Assembly: GCA_964351985.1 (NCBI GenBank) | Contig: CAYGPR010000002.1 | Coordinates: 62,001 to 126,000 of the forward strand | Direction: 5' to 3' | Origin: Meishania sp964351985 | GTDB taxonomy: Bacteria; Bacteroidota; Bacteroidia; Flavobacteriales; Flavobacteriaceae | DNA length: 64,000 nucleotides | Part shown: piece by piece, positions 1 through 9,431 of the stretch | Numbering within the stretch: position 1 is the stretch's first letter | Layout of the letters: every line of letters begins with the position of its first letter | Notes under the pieces: model-generated | Told to the model about the DNA's origin: nothing | Database searches by the model: none | Seen by the model: the letters and a program-made list of their open reading frames with translations, nothing else | Position numbers and translations under genes: made by a program

Positions 1-711
1 AAACGTGATGGGCAAATTACCGAAGACGAAGAGAAGGAATTAGCTGATATGTTGGCTCAACAAGAATCATATCAGAAACAGGTATCAGATTGGCGAGTTG
101 GTTGTGATATGGATAAGTTCGTTCAATTTCGCAAAATGTACAATGATGCCGGAATCTCAATTTATGCCTTTAAGCCAAGAAATACATTTGGAAAGGAAAA
201 TTCCGATGCAGATATCGAATGGGGAATGAAAGCCGGAAAAATTCTAGGAGCAAGCCACGTAACCGTAGAGCATCCAAGTGATGATGCACATACCATGAGA
301 TTGGGAGCACTGGCCAAAAAGAACGGGATTTATGTTGGATACCACGGTCATGAACAACAGACCCCTACTTTGTGGGATACCGCTTTGGAACAATCTGAAT
401 ATAATGCCCTGAACCTCGATTTAGGCCATTACGTGGCCGCTGGCAATACCCAACCCTTGGATATTCTAAAGGCCAAGCATGACCGAATTAAAAGTATGCA
501 CCTAAAAGATCGTCAAACTCCTGAACACGACAAAGGCAATTTACCTTGGGGAACGGGAGACACGCCTATTGCAGAAGCTTTACAATTGATGCGCAAAGAA
601 GAATACGGTTTTCCAGGTACTATAGAATTGGAATATGAAGTTCCTCAGGGTTCAAATGCCGTCGAGGAAGTAAAAAAATGTTTGGCTTACTGTGAACGGG
701 CACTGAAATAA
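1..711 (+). CDS. Sugar phosphate isomerase/epimerase-like TIM barrel protein (5' partial)
   Basis: The reading frame is open back to base 1, so the gene starts before the window and only about 236 residues are visible. The protein resembles the xylose-isomerase-like TIM barrel family. Metal-site elements are visible: TVEHP, the GYHGHEQQ strand, LDLGHYVAAG, the MHLKDR strand and a final ELEYE. These are the usual Glu/His/Asp ligand strands of the family. Members isomerise or epimerise keto sugars or inositol derivatives. The exact substrate cannot be read from the sequence. It ends 10 bases before the convergent rimM, with no clear terminator between them. The barrel fold is well supported, the substrate unknown. 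Confidence 0.8.
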   Translation, partial: KRDGQITEDEEKELADMLAQQESYQKQVSDWRVGCDMDKFVQFRKMYNDAGISIYAFKPRNTFGKENSDADIEWGMKAGKILGASHVTVEHPSDDAHTMRLGALAKKNGIYVGYHGHEQQTPTLWDTALEQSEYNALNLDLGHYVAAGNTQPLDILKAKHDRIKSMHLKDRQTPEHDKGNLPWGTGDTPIAEALQLMRKEEYGFPGTIELEYEVPQGSNAVEEVKKCLAYCERALK

Positions 712-721
712 GGGGAGGTTC

Positions 722-1249
722 TTATTCCAAATAAAGTGCCACCAAACCTTCGGGCGTGGTTACATGAATGGTCTTTTTCACCCTATCTACTTTATTTACA
801 ATTTCATCATTGATAGGTATCAATAATTGCTTGTCTCCTTTTAAGACTTCAAATAATGCTTGTGAGGTCGTATCGTTAACGCTTTGTACAGTGCCGATAT
901 CGCCATGAACCTTATCCATTATGGTAAAACCGATTACTTCGTGAAAGTAGAACTTGTTACCTTCCAATTTTGGTAAGAATGTCAATGGAAGATATAGTTC
1001 GGATCCCATAATCCGATCGGCATCGGCCTCCTCGTTGACCTCTTCGAAATCGATTCGCAGGAGATTTGATTTATGCAGGCGACATCGCGAAATAAAAAAT
1101 GGAACCAGATTGTTTCCCAACGAAACAAATACTGATTCCATATTTTCGTAAAGTTCAGGTTCGTCGGTATCCAATTTTACAAGTACCTCGCCCCTATAAC
1201 TATATTTTGAAACGATTTTGCCGAGATAGAAACACTCCTCTTTGCGCAT
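722..1249 (-). CDS. rimM: Ribosome maturation factor RimM
   Basis: This 175-residue protein has RimM family size and layout. The N-terminal RimM beta-barrel begins with the FYLGKIVSKYSYRGEVLVK segment. The C-terminal PRC-barrel domain contains FYFHEVIGFTIMD and LIPINDEIV. RimM binds bS16/uS19 and helps process and assemble the 30S head domain. It lies 12 bases downstream of rpsP on the same strand, the conserved rpsP-rimM order, so the two are almost certainly cotranscribed. The ATG at 1249 gives an intact N terminus. Confidence in the identification is high. Confidence 0.95.
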   Translation of the reverse strand: MRKEECFYLGKIVSKYSYRGEVLVKLDTDEPELYENMESVFVSLGNNLVPFFISRCRLHKSNLLRIDFEEVNEEADADRIMGSELYLPLTFLPKLEGNKFYFHEVIGFTIMDKVHGDIGTVQSVNDTTSQALFEVLKGDKQLLIPINDEIVNKVDRVKKTIHVTTPEGLVALYLE

Positions 1250-1261
1250 CGTTTTTAAGTC

Positions 1262-2023
1262 TTACTCTTCTTCTGAAGTAGTTGCTGGTTTTACCTCTTC
1301 GTCGCTCTCGGCAATAACTTCCTCAACGGCCGGAGCTTTTTCCATATCGTCGTTCGCTTCGACAACTTTTTCCTCAACTACTGGTGCAACGGGAGTATGG
1401 TCTGCATTTTCCGCCTCGGGCTGAGGTGTTTCTGGAGTTTCAACGATAGCCTCTTCTTTGGTTTCTTCTGCAGCCGGGGTTGTTTCTTCAACAACGGCTT
1501 CCGCCTCAGATGTTTCCGCTACTGCCTCGACTTCAGCTTCGGCACTTTCACCTTCAGAAGTTTCTGGCAATTCGGCTTCAACGGCTGCCAAGGCACGTTT
1601 TTCACTTACTTCTTTCTCTGCCGCCAATGCTTTTTTCCTGGCCTCTTCTTTGGCCTTGTCCAATCCCTCGATTTTGGCTCCTACGGATTTTTCTTTTTCC
1701 TCCAACCAGGCGTTGAATTTCTCTTCCAACTGCTCTTCGGTCAATGCACCTTTACGAACACCGCCCCAAAGGTGATGTTTTAGCATAGCGCCTTTATAAG
1801 AAAGTATGGCCCTGGCGGTGTCGGTAGGCTGTGCCCCGTTCTGTAACCATTGTACCGAATTGTCAATATTGAGTTCGATGGTCGCAGGGTTGGTATTTGG
1901 GTTGTAGATTCCTAATTTCTCCAAAAACTTACCATCTCTTTTTGCACGACTATCGGCTGCTACGATCCAATAGAAAGGCTTTCCTTTTTTACCGTGTCTC
2001 TGTAATCTAATCTTTACTGGCAT
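1262..2023 (-). CDS. rpsP: 30S ribosomal protein bS16 with long acidic C-terminal extension
   Basis: Residues 1-80 are a canonical bS16 domain: start MPVKIRLQRHG, then FYWIVAADSRAKRDGKF and NPNTNPATIELN. The core is followed by a basic/acidic helix-forming linker. From about residue 130 to 253 there is a low-complexity tail made largely of Glu, Ala, Val, Thr and Pro. Typical bS16 is 80-90 residues, so this version is nearly three times the normal size. Extended S16 tails are known in Flavobacteriia; their role is not established. The gene heads an rpsP-rimM operon, with a Bacteroidota-type promoter about 130 bases upstream. Confidence 0.95.
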   Translation of the reverse strand: MPVKIRLQRHGKKGKPFYWIVAADSRAKRDGKFLEKLGIYNPNTNPATIELNIDNSVQWLQNGAQPTDTARAILSYKGAMLKHHLWGGVRKGALTEEQLEEKFNAWLEEKEKSVGAKIEGLDKAKEEARKKALAAEKEVSEKRALAAVEAELPETSEGESAEAEVEAVAETSEAEAVVEETTPAAEETKEEAIVETPETPQPEAENADHTPVAPVVEEKVVEANDDMEKAPAVEEVIAESDEEVKPATTSEEE

Positions 2024-2352
2024 ATCACATTAATTTGTAGGGTGCCCGACCCTGGTTATTAATTCTAACTAAATTTATTTTTCAATCCCGCCCTTCGACT
2101 CAGCTCAGAATAGACCCTAGCAGGAATCTATTCATCACTTTTATTTAAGCGGATGCAAATATAGGATTTCTATTTTAGGTAATCGACAAATTATTGCAAG
2201 AAAAATGTTGGATAATGTTAAATGCCTTTAACGGATGGCCCCCACAACGTTAAATCGTTGCTAAACCCCCGTAAACACTTGACTTTTAGCATCTCATCCT
2301 TTACATTATATAACGTGATTATTGAAAGACAATAACACATAGGAACTTAAAA
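2024..2352. other. Divergent intergenic region rpsP / DUF2383 gene
   Basis: This 329-base gap separates rpsP (minus) from the DUF2383 gene (plus). It contains the rpsP promoter at 2156-2190. At about 2090-2135 there is a stretch (CCCTTCGACTCAGCTCAG and flank) resembling the short dispersed repeats common between flavobacterial genes. The 2220-2350 part must hold the DUF2383 promoter, but no clean TAnnTTTG is visible there. No RNA gene was recognised. Confidence 0.4.
2156..2190 (-). promoter_or_regulatory. Probable rpsP-rimM promoter (Bacteroidota type)
   Basis: On the minus strand TATATTTG (2156-2163) matches the -7 consensus TAnnTTTG of Bacteroidota sigma-A. A TTTG (2187-2190) lies 23 bases upstream, at the long end of the usual -33 spacing. 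It points toward rpsP and would give a leader of about 130 bases. This is a pattern match only. Confidence 0.5.
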
Positions 2353-2823
2353 ATGATGAGAGATATTATGAAGTATTCAAAAAAAATTTCAAACAAGCTG
2401 AACCATTTATTAGAAAAAACATACGATGCCGAAAAAGGATATAAATTGGCACAAGAAAAAGTCGATAATCCTTCGGTAAAACAATTTTTGGCGGATAAAG
2501 TGCAACAACGATACAATTTTGGTCACGAGTTGAAATCCGAAATCACCCAGTTTGGGCAGCTACCTGAAAAAGATGGAAGTTTTAAAGGCGACCTACATAG
2601 AACTTGGATGAAACTGACCTCGACCCTATCGAGTGAGGACACCGAGCGTATGCTTGAAGAAGTAGAACGGGGCGAAAAAGCGAGTCTTGAGCAATACAAC
2701 GAGATACTAAATGACTCGGATATGGTACTGCCGCCGTCGACCGAGAGCATATTGATGAGGCAGCGAAACGAAATAGAGGCTGCATTGAATAAGGCCAAGG
2801 TGTTTGAAGAAGCCGTATCCTAA
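2353..2823 (+). CDS. PA2169-family four-helix-bundle protein (DUF2383)
   Basis: This 156-residue soluble, charged, all-helical protein resembles the DUF2383/PA2169 ferritin-like family. Members are about 150 residues and often stress- or starvation-associated. Characteristic positions are the early LLEKTYDAEKGYKLAQE helix, the QQRYNFGHELKSEI helix and the RGEKASLEQYNEIL helix near residue 115. Two in-frame starts are close together: ATG 2353 and ATG 2368. The longer is used because an AGGA lies about 9 bases upstream; MKYSKK at 2368 is equally plausible. It is monocistronic, followed by a strong hairpin terminator. The biochemical function is unknown. Confidence 0.8.
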   Translation: MMRDIMKYSKKISNKLNHLLEKTYDAEKGYKLAQEKVDNPSVKQFLADKVQQRYNFGHELKSEITQFGQLPEKDGSFKGDLHRTWMKLTSTLSSEDTERMLEEVERGEKASLEQYNEILNDSDMVLPPSTESILMRQRNEIEAALNKAKVFEEAVS

Positions 2824-2849
2824 GGATAAATAAGTTCCAAATCTAAAAG

Positions 2850-2886
2850 CAATCCGAGCGTGTGAACGCTCGGATTGTTTTGTTTT
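2850..2886. terminator. Strong bidirectional rho-independent terminator
   Basis: A perfect 12-bp stem (2850-2861 with 2866-2877) closes a GTGA loop. It is followed by a TTTTGTTTT tract and preceded by AAAAG, so it can stop both the DUF2383 gene (plus) and the convergent sulfatase gene (minus). Confidence 0.85.
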
Positions 2887-2887
2887 A

Positions 2888-4288
2888 CTATTCCCTATCC
2901 GCCAATTGATCTTTGCCCAAAACCAATTTGGAGCGGTGGCGTGAAACCAATTCATTAATTTTCCGGATCATTTCAGGATGTTGCTCGCCAACATCAAATT
3001 TCTCCCCTGGATCATGACTTAAATTATAAAGTAGAGGAGGGTCATGCTCTTGTCTTTCCCCGAATTCGCCATAGGCACCTTGTGTTACGAAGTGAGCTTT
3101 GAAATCACCAAGCCTTACGGCGTAAAGTTCGGTACCCCGATAATAGAACATTTTGTCACGCGGACTTTCTTTTCCTTCTAATAAAGTAGCGCTTAAATCG
3201 ACGCCATCAATGATACGGTCGTCGGGCAACGATGCACCGGCCATTTTGCTGAACGTGGTAAAAAGGTCCAAAGTGGAGCCGATGTCATCTATGACTCCCG
3301 GTCTGATATGGCCAGGTCCCCAAAATATGGTAGGTTCGCGCATACCACCTTCCCAAGTGGTACCTTTTCCGGCATAAAGGAGTCCGGCGCTTCCTCCGTT
3401 GAGTTTAAATGGCAGCCAAGGGCCGTTATCGGAGGTGAAAACCACAATCGTGTTTTCGGCCAAGCCTTCTTCTTTTAGTGTTGCCAAAATTTTTCCGACC
3501 CCATTATCGATTTCCTCAAGTACGTCTCCATATAATCCTCTTTTGCTCCTCCCCTTGAAATCATCCGAAACGAAGAGGGGAATGTGTGGCAAATTATGCG
3601 CCAGATACACAAAAAAGGGTTCGTCCTTGTTTTTTTTGATGTATGAAACAGCTTCATCGGAATATCGGGTCGTAATCGTATTTTGGTTTGCAGGGCGTTC
3701 GATGATTTTCGTATTTCGAAAAAGCGGGACATTGAAATGTTCTGTTTTTATGCTGTCGTTTGGTCGTTTCCAGTACTCGTCATACTTCTCGCCCTGAAGT
3801 CTATCCATATCGTTGGAGTAGGGAATGCCGAAGTAATAATCGAACCCATTATTGGTGGGGAGATACTGTTCTTTATGGCCTAGATGCCATTTTCCGATAC
3901 AGGCTGTAGTGTAGCCCACTGTTTTCAACTGTTCGGCCAAGGTAATCTCGGAAGCCGGGAGCCCATTCTTGGAATCAGGGAATAGTACTCGTTGTTTGTT
4001 GCTTGCCATACCACTTCGTACAGGAAGCCTACCCGTTAGCAGCGCGGCTCTACTCGGGGTGCAGACACTGGCCCCTGCATAGAAGTTCGTCCATTTCTGT
4101 CCTTCTGCTGCCATACGGTCGAGATGGGGGGTTTTGATAGTTGGGTGTCCGTACACGCCTAAATCGCCGTACCCCAGGTCATCGGCGAAAATAATTATGA
4201 AGTTGGGGGGTCTTTCCTTGTTTTGTTGCCCCCATCCGTTAAAACAGCTCAGTGAGATTACGATTAGTACGAGTAGACCGTTTTTCAT
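2888..4288 (-). CDS. Secreted S1-family arylsulfatase
   Basis: Alkaline-phosphatase-fold sulfatase that hydrolyses sulfate esters, here probably on algal polysaccharide fragments. From the start at 4288 the protein begins MKNGLLVLIVISLSC, a signal peptide. An upstream ATG at 4321 would add 11 polar residues before it, so 4288 is preferred. The calcium-binding FADDLGYGDLG stretch is followed by CTPSRAALLTGR, the C-x-P-S-R formylglycine signature. Further family elements are GKWHLG, FTSDNGP and the HDPGEK near the C terminus. The gene stands alone, convergent with DUF2383 and divergent from dnaE. Substrate is not deducible. It needs a formylglycine-generating activity encoded elsewhere. Confidence 0.9.
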   Translation of the reverse strand: MKNGLLVLIVISLSCFNGWGQQNKERPPNFIIIFADDLGYGDLGVYGHPTIKTPHLDRMAAEGQKWTNFYAGASVCTPSRAALLTGRLPVRSGMASNKQRVLFPDSKNGLPASEITLAEQLKTVGYTTACIGKWHLGHKEQYLPTNNGFDYYFGIPYSNDMDRLQGEKYDEYWKRPNDSIKTEHFNVPLFRNTKIIERPANQNTITTRYSDEAVSYIKKNKDEPFFVYLAHNLPHIPLFVSDDFKGRSKRGLYGDVLEEIDNGVGKILATLKEEGLAENTIVVFTSDNGPWLPFKLNGGSAGLLYAGKGTTWEGGMREPTIFWGPGHIRPGVIDDIGSTLDLFTTFSKMAGASLPDDRIIDGVDLSATLLEGKESPRDKMFYYRGTELYAVRLGDFKAHFVTQGAYGEFGERQEHDPPLLYNLSHDPGEKFDVGEQHPEMIRKINELVSRHRSKLVLGKDQLADRE

Positions 4289-4469
4289 TTTCTTGATATT
4301 TTCAGCCTTGAATATAATCATTGCCCCGTAAAGCGGAAAAGATCATGACCATAATCCTACGTTAATAACTCATGACAACTCGCTTTTAGACAAGCAAGAC
4401 TTTTTAGTATTTTTAGCGGTACTTTTTTGAAAGTAAAGTTCCAATAAACAGATTCCAAGGATGGCTATA

Positions 4470-4506
4470 TGGGATATGGGATTTGGTGCTTGGGATTTGG
4501 AATTTA
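4470..4506. repeat. Short GGGATTTGG-type imperfect repeat
   Basis: In the divergent gap before dnaE the unit GGGAT(A/T)TGG recurs at 4471, 4479 and 4492. It resembles low-complexity GGGATTTGG repeats that I recall from flavobacterial intergenic regions. No function is evident. Confidence 0.35.
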
Positions 4507-4573
4507 AACCCTTTTTTAAAAGTGTATCATAATTTCAACGGATTCCCGACTTCTCGAGAATGAAAAAAAATAT

Positions 4574-7500
4574 ATGTATTTAATCTTCGATACTGAAACA
4601 ACTGGACTTCCCAAACGATGGGATGCCCCGATTACCGACACCGACAACTGGCCCCGATGTATTCAAATTGCTTGGCAGTTGCACGATGCGATGGGCAACT
4701 TGTTGGATCAGCAAGACTATCTGGTACGGCCAGATGGATTCAATATTCCGTATGATGCGGAAAAAATACATGGTATTTCTACTGCTTTGGCCGAAAAAAA
4801 TGGGGTTCCCTTATCGGAAGTTTTGGAGAAGTTCAATGTGGCCATGTCGAAAACAAAATTTGTCGTTGGACAGAATGTAGGTTTCGATTTGAACATTATG
4901 GGGGCTGAATTCCATCGAAAGGGTGTTGAAAACCCATTGCAGGAACTTCCGGTTTTGGATACCTGTACGGAAGAAACTGCCTCATTGTGCCAGATTCCCG
5001 GTGGTCGAGGTGGCAAGTTCAAGCTTCCTACGTTGACGGAATTGCATGAATACCTCTTCAGAGAACCTTTTTCCGAGGCGCACAATGCGACCGCCGATGT
5101 AGAGGCTACGACCCGATGTTTTTTAGAGCTTATCCGAAGAAAGCATTATCCCATCGAAAAATTGGATGTTCAGCCTGATTATTTCGAGAATTTCTCGGAG
5201 GCGAACCCACAGGAGATTCAACTCATCGGCCTGAAACATATCAACCTAAAAAAAGCTTCCAAAAAAATAGCGGATGCCCAATGGGAAAAAGATACGGGCG
5301 GAGTTTCACAAGAAGAGATCAAGGAAAATATCAAGACGCTTGAAGATGCGAGTTTTGTGCACCTTCACAACCACTCGCAATTCTCGGTCTTACAATCAAC
5401 GATCAATATCAAGGATTTAATCCGTTCCACAGCTGAAAATAAAATGCCGGCTGTGGCCCTGACCGATCATGCGAATATGATGGGTGCCTTCCATTTCGTC
5501 AAAGAAGTAAAGGCCCACAACAAAAGTGTGGAGGAGAAAAATGCAATTGCGGTAGCGCATGGCGAGGAACCCACAGGCCAAGAGATCAAACCGATTATCG
5601 GCTGTGAGTTCTTTGTCTGCGAAGACCATACGAACAAGAACGTCAAGGACTATGGCTATCAGATCGTGCTGTTGGCCAAGAACAAAAAGGGCTATCAAAA
5701 CCTATGTAAAATGTCTTCCATTGCCTATACCGATGGATTTTATTACGTACCGAGAATCGACAAGGAGGTCATTAAAAAGTACAAGGAGGATATTATAGTC
5801 TTGACCGGAAACCTCTACGGCGAAGTGCCCGGAAAGATATTGAACGTGGGCGAATACCAGGCCGAAGAGGCCTTGCTTTGGTGGAAACGAGAATTTGGTG
5901 ATGACCTTTATATCGAGATGATGCGTCACGGACAAGAGGATGAAGACCGGGTAAACAAAGTGCTCTTGGAATTTGCCAAGAAACACGAAGTAAAATTGGT
6001 CGCTTCGAACAACACCTATTATTGTGCAAAGGCCGATGCGGATGCCCACGATATTCTTTTATGCGTCAAAGATGGCGAGAAACAAGCTACGCCAATAGGC
6101 CGTGGCCGTGGCTATCGTTACGGTTTGCCTAATCAAGAATACTATTTTAAGTCTGGCGACGACATGAAGCAACTGTTCAAAGATGTGCCCGAGGCCATTT
6201 TGAACGTGCAGGAAATCGTAGACAAAATTGAAGCTTTTGATTTGGCACGCGATGTACTTTTGCCCAAGTTCGACATCCCAGAAGAATTTAAAGTTGCCGA
6301 CGATGAGGCCGATGGTGGAAAACGTGGTGAAAATGCCTATTTACGGCATATAACTTACGAAGGTGCTAAGCAGCGTTATGTGGAAATCACCCCTGAAATC
6401 ACGGAGCGCATTGATTTTGAATTGCAGACCGTCGAAAATTCTGGGTATCCCGGATATTTTTTGATCGTTGAGGATTTTATTCGCGAAGCGAGAAATATGG
6501 ATGTTTCCGTTGGCCCGGGCAGAGGTTCGGCCGCGGGATCCGTTGTCGCGTATTGTTTGAAGATTACCAATATCGATCCATTAAAATACGATTTGCTTTT
6601 TGAGCGGTTCTTGAATCCGGACCGTGTGAGTATGCCCGATATCGATATCGATTTTGATGATGAGGGCCGAGGTCGGGTCATGGATTATGTAATCAATAAA
6701 TACGGTGCCAATCAGGTGGCGCAAATTATAACATATGGTACCATGGCCGCCAAATCGTCGATTCGGGATACGGCCAGAGTACTAGACTTGCCTTTGGGTG
6801 ATGCCGACCGCATTGCCAAATTGATTCCCACCATGTCGAAGCTCGCAAAGATATTCGGAGTGGAGGAATCGGAGCTTAAAAAAAGATTCCGTTCGGAGGA
6901 ATTGGAAAAGGTCAACCAACTTTTGAACATTGCCGAGGGCGATGACCTTGAGGCCCAGACTTTAAAAATGGCCCGCGTATTGGAAGGGTCGTTACGGAAT
7001 ACTGGGATTCATGCTTGTGGGGTCATTATTACGCCCAGCGACATTACCGATTTTGTTCCAGTGGCTACGGCCAAGGATTCCGATTTGTATGTAACCCAAT
7101 TCGATAACTCCGTTGTGGAAAGTGCCGGATTATTGAAAATGGATTTCTTGGGATTAAAGACCCTAACACTTATTAAGGACACGGTCAAAATCGTAAAGGC
7201 CAAACACGGTATCGAACTGGTACCCGACGATTTTCCATTGGACGATGAGAAGACATACGAACTTTTTCAAAGAGGGGATACGGTAGGGATATTTCAGTAC
7301 GAATCTCCCGGAATGCAGAAGCATTTAAAGAATCTAAGACCCACGGTCTTTGATGATCTTATTGCCATGAACGCCCTCTACCGACCGGGTCCGATGGAGT
7401 ATATTCCCGATTTCATTACCCGCAAAAACGGAATGGCCGAGATTACCTATGACCTTCCCGATATGGAAGAGTTTCTTAAAGAAACCTATGGTATTACGGT

Positions 7501-8959
7501 CTATCAAGAACAGGTCATGCTGCTTTCCCAAAAACTGGCCGGTTTTTCTAAGGGTGAGGCGGATGTCTTACGGAAGGCTATGGGAAAGAAGATATTTTCC
7601 GTGCTGCAAAAGATGAAGCCCAAGTTTCTTGAAGGCGGTGCGGCGAATGGGCATCCCGAGGATATCCTCGAGAAAATCTGGAAAGACTGGGAAGCCTTTG
7701 CATCCTATGCCTTTAACAAAAGCCATTCGACCTGTTATGCCTATATCGCGTATCAAACGGCGTACTTAAAAGCCCATTACCCCGCCGAATATATGGCGGC
7801 AGTGTTGAGCAACAACATGAACGATATCAAGCAGGTTACTTTCTTTATGGAAGAGTGTAAGCGTATGGGGCTTGAAGTTCTTGGCCCCGATGTCAATGAA
7901 TCGTACTATAAATTTGCCGTTAACAAAGACGGTGCCGTGCGTTTCGGTATGGGTGCGGTTAAAGGCGTAGGTCGTTCGGCCGTAGAAACAATTGTTGAAA
8001 ACAGAAAGAAGGATGGTTCCTACAAGTCGGTTTTCGATATGGCGAAGCGCATTGACCTGCGGGCCTCGAATAAAAAGGCTTTTGAAAATTTAGCGGTAGC
8101 AGGTGGTTTCGATTCGTTTGGTGCGGCACATCGTGCGCAATATTTTCATGATGACGGTGACGGAATTACATTCCTCGAAAAAGTCATTAAATACGGGGCC
8201 AAATTTCAGGAAAACGAAAACTCGTCACAGGTAAGCCTGTTTGGTGATGCAAGTGAGGTTCAGATTCCCGAGCCGACAGTTCCCCCTTGTGAAGAATGGG
8301 GCACCATGGAAAAGCTCCGACGAGAAAAAGAAGTAGTTGGCATATATATTTCGGGGCATCCGTTGGATGATTTTAAGACGGAAATCAATGCCTTTTGCAA
8401 TGCCAGTGTTTCCTGTGCCAGTGAATTGGAGAATTATGTAAACCGGGAGTTGTCCTTCGCCGGAGTGATTACCGATGTGCAACATCGTATCTCAAAAAAC
8501 GGAAAGGGTTGGGCACTGTTTACTGTTGAAGATTACACTGATACGTTCGAGTTCAGAATTTTTGGGGAAGAGTATCTAAAATACCGTCATTTCTTGATGA
8601 TCAATTCCTTTGTTTATGTCAAAGTATTTATTAGGGAAGGATGGGTAAATCGGGATACTGGTAAAAAGGGAGACCCTCGGCTACAGTTCAATAGTTTTAT
8701 GCTGTTGCAGGAAGTCATGGAAACCTATGCCAAAAAACTGACCATCAAACTGAATATCGCTGAATTAAAAGAGACCCATATCTCAACTTTAAAAGATACC
8801 TTGGTTTCCCACAAAGGAGACCATGCATTAAATTTTGTGGTTTACGAGATGGAAGAACAAATTAAGGTCAATTTGTTGAGCCGAAAACAGAAAGTACAGA
8901 TTTCAAGTGAGCTTTTGGCAAATCTAGAAGAGCAGGAAGTACATTATAAGTTGAATTAG
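4574..8959 (+). CDS. dnaE: DNA polymerase III alpha subunit with fused DnaQ-type proofreading exonuclease
   Basis: Replicative polymerase of 1461 residues. Residues 1-195 form a DEDDh exonuclease: DTETTG at 6-11, the NVGFDLNIM motif near 101-109 and HNATAD at 170-175. The PHP domain follows from about 261 (HLHNHS, then TDHAN near 300). The polymerase core contains GPGRGSAAGS (about 645) and the catalytic PDIDIDFDDEGR (about 690). Near 1217 QVSLFG is a good beta-clamp-binding peptide. An OB domain lies around 1290-1380. E. coli DnaE is 1160 residues and uses a separate DnaQ; the extra N-terminal domain here supplies proofreading in cis. The start ATG is immediately before the exonuclease core. 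Monocistronic. Confidence 0.95.
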   Translation: MYLIFDTETTGLPKRWDAPITDTDNWPRCIQIAWQLHDAMGNLLDQQDYLVRPDGFNIPYDAEKIHGISTALAEKNGVPLSEVLEKFNVAMSKTKFVVGQNVGFDLNIMGAEFHRKGVENPLQELPVLDTCTEETASLCQIPGGRGGKFKLPTLTELHEYLFREPFSEAHNATADVEATTRCFLELIRRKHYPIEKLDVQPDYFENFSEANPQEIQLIGLKHINLKKASKKIADAQWEKDTGGVSQEEIKENIKTLEDASFVHLHNHSQFSVLQSTINIKDLIRSTAENKMPAVALTDHANMMGAFHFVKEVKAHNKSVEEKNAIAVAHGEEPTGQEIKPIIGCEFFVCEDHTNKNVKDYGYQIVLLAKNKKGYQNLCKMSSIAYTDGFYYVPRIDKEVIKKYKEDIIVLTGNLYGEVPGKILNVGEYQAEEALLWWKREFGDDLYIEMMRHGQEDEDRVNKVLLEFAKKHEVKLVASNNTYYCAKADADAHDILLCVKDGEKQATPIGRGRGYRYGLPNQEYYFKSGDDMKQLFKDVPEAILNVQEIVDKIEAFDLARDVLLPKFDIPEEFKVADDEADGGKRGENAYLRHITYEGAKQRYVEITPEITERIDFELQTVENSGYPGYFLIVEDFIREARNMDVSVGPGRGSAAGSVVAYCLKITNIDPLKYDLLFERFLNPDRVSMPDIDIDFDDEGRGRVMDYVINKYGANQVAQIITYGTMAAKSSIRDTARVLDLPLGDADRIAKLIPTMSKLAKIFGVEESELKKRFRSEELEKVNQLLNIAEGDDLEAQTLKMARVLEGSLRNTGIHACGVIITPSDITDFVPVATAKDSDLYVTQFDNSVVESAGLLKMDFLGLKTLTLIKDTVKIVKAKHGIELVPDDFPLDDEKTYELFQRGDTVGIFQYESPGMQKHLKNLRPTVFDDLIAMNALYRPGPMEYIPDFITRKNGMAEITYDLPDMEEFLKETYGITVYQEQVMLLSQKLAGFSKGEADVLRKAMGKKIFSVLQKMKPKFLEGGAANGHPEDILEKIWKDWEAFASYAFNKSHSTCYAYIAYQTAYLKAHYPAEYMAAVLSNNMNDIKQVTFFMEECKRMGLEVLGPDVNESYYKFAVNKDGAVRFGMGAVKGVGRSAVETIVENRKKDGSYKSVFDMAKRIDLRASNKKAFENLAVAGGFDSFGAAHRAQYFHDDGDGITFLEKVIKYGAKFQENENSSQVSLFGDASEVQIPEPTVPPCEEWGTMEKLRREKEVVGIYISGHPLDDFKTEINAFCNASVSCASELENYVNRELSFAGVITDVQHRISKNGKGWALFTVEDYTDTFEFRIFGEEYLKYRHFLMINSFVYVKVFIREGWVNRDTGKKGDPRLQFNSFMLLQEVMETYAKKLTIKLNIAELKETHISTLKDTLVSHKGDHALNFVVYEMEEQIKVNLLSRKQKVQISSELLANLEEQEVHYKLN

Positions 8960-9055
8960 TCATCCCTAGTGAGATGGAGTTAAAAATAAGGTACTCTGAT
9001 AGTGTAATAGCTAAAACGAATATCTTTTGGGTAAGAAAACACAAGAATATTTGAC

Positions 9056-9063
9056 TAAATTTG
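9056..9063 (+). promoter_or_regulatory. trxA: Probable trxA promoter -7 element
   Basis: TAAATTTG matches the Bacteroidota -7 consensus TAnnTTTG and lies 23 bases before the trxA ATG. The nearest upstream TTTG (9026-9029) is 26 bases away, slightly far for a -33 box. Confidence 0.45.
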
Positions 9064-9086
9064 TGTAATCCAATAAAATAGATAAC

Positions 9087-9404
9087 ATGGCATTAGAAAT
9101 AACAGACGCTACTTTTGACGAAGTAGTATTAAAAAGTGATAAACCCGTAGTAGTCGACTTTTGGGCAGCTTGGTGCGGACCCTGTAGAATGGTAGGCCCG
9201 ATCATCGATGAGGTAAGTCAAGAATACGAAGGAAAAGCGGTAGTCGGTAAGGTCGACGTTGACGCGAACCAAGAATTCGCTGCGAAATACGGCGTACGAA
9301 ATATACCTACCGTTTTGGTTTTTAAAGGTGGCGAAATCGTAAATAGACAAGTAGGGGTTTCCCCGAAGAAAGTCTATACCGATGCTATCGACGCGGTGCT
9401 GTAA
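9087..9404 (+). CDS. trxA: Thioredoxin
   Basis: A classical 105-residue thioredoxin. The redox motif WCGPC occupies residues 29-33, the buried Asp is in VVVDFWA, and the cis-proline is P74 in NIPTVLVF. There is no signal peptide, so it acts in the cytoplasm as a general dithiol reductant for ribonucleotide reductase, methionine sulfoxide reductase and similar partners. It has its own promoter-like element and is followed by a hairpin terminator, so it is probably a single-gene unit. Confidence 0.95.
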   Translation: MALEITDATFDEVVLKSDKPVVVDFWAAWCGPCRMVGPIIDEVSQEYEGKAVVGKVDVDANQEFAAKYGVRNIPTVLVFKGGEIVNRQVGVSPKKVYTDAIDAVL

Positions 9405-9431
9405 ATAAAAGATCCAACAATATTTTTAAAA

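Noticed and set aside
1397..1783. Plus-strand open frames opposite the rpsP tail
   Set aside because: Shadow frames produced by the Glu/Ala-rich repeat composition of the bS16 tail; no start context or homology.
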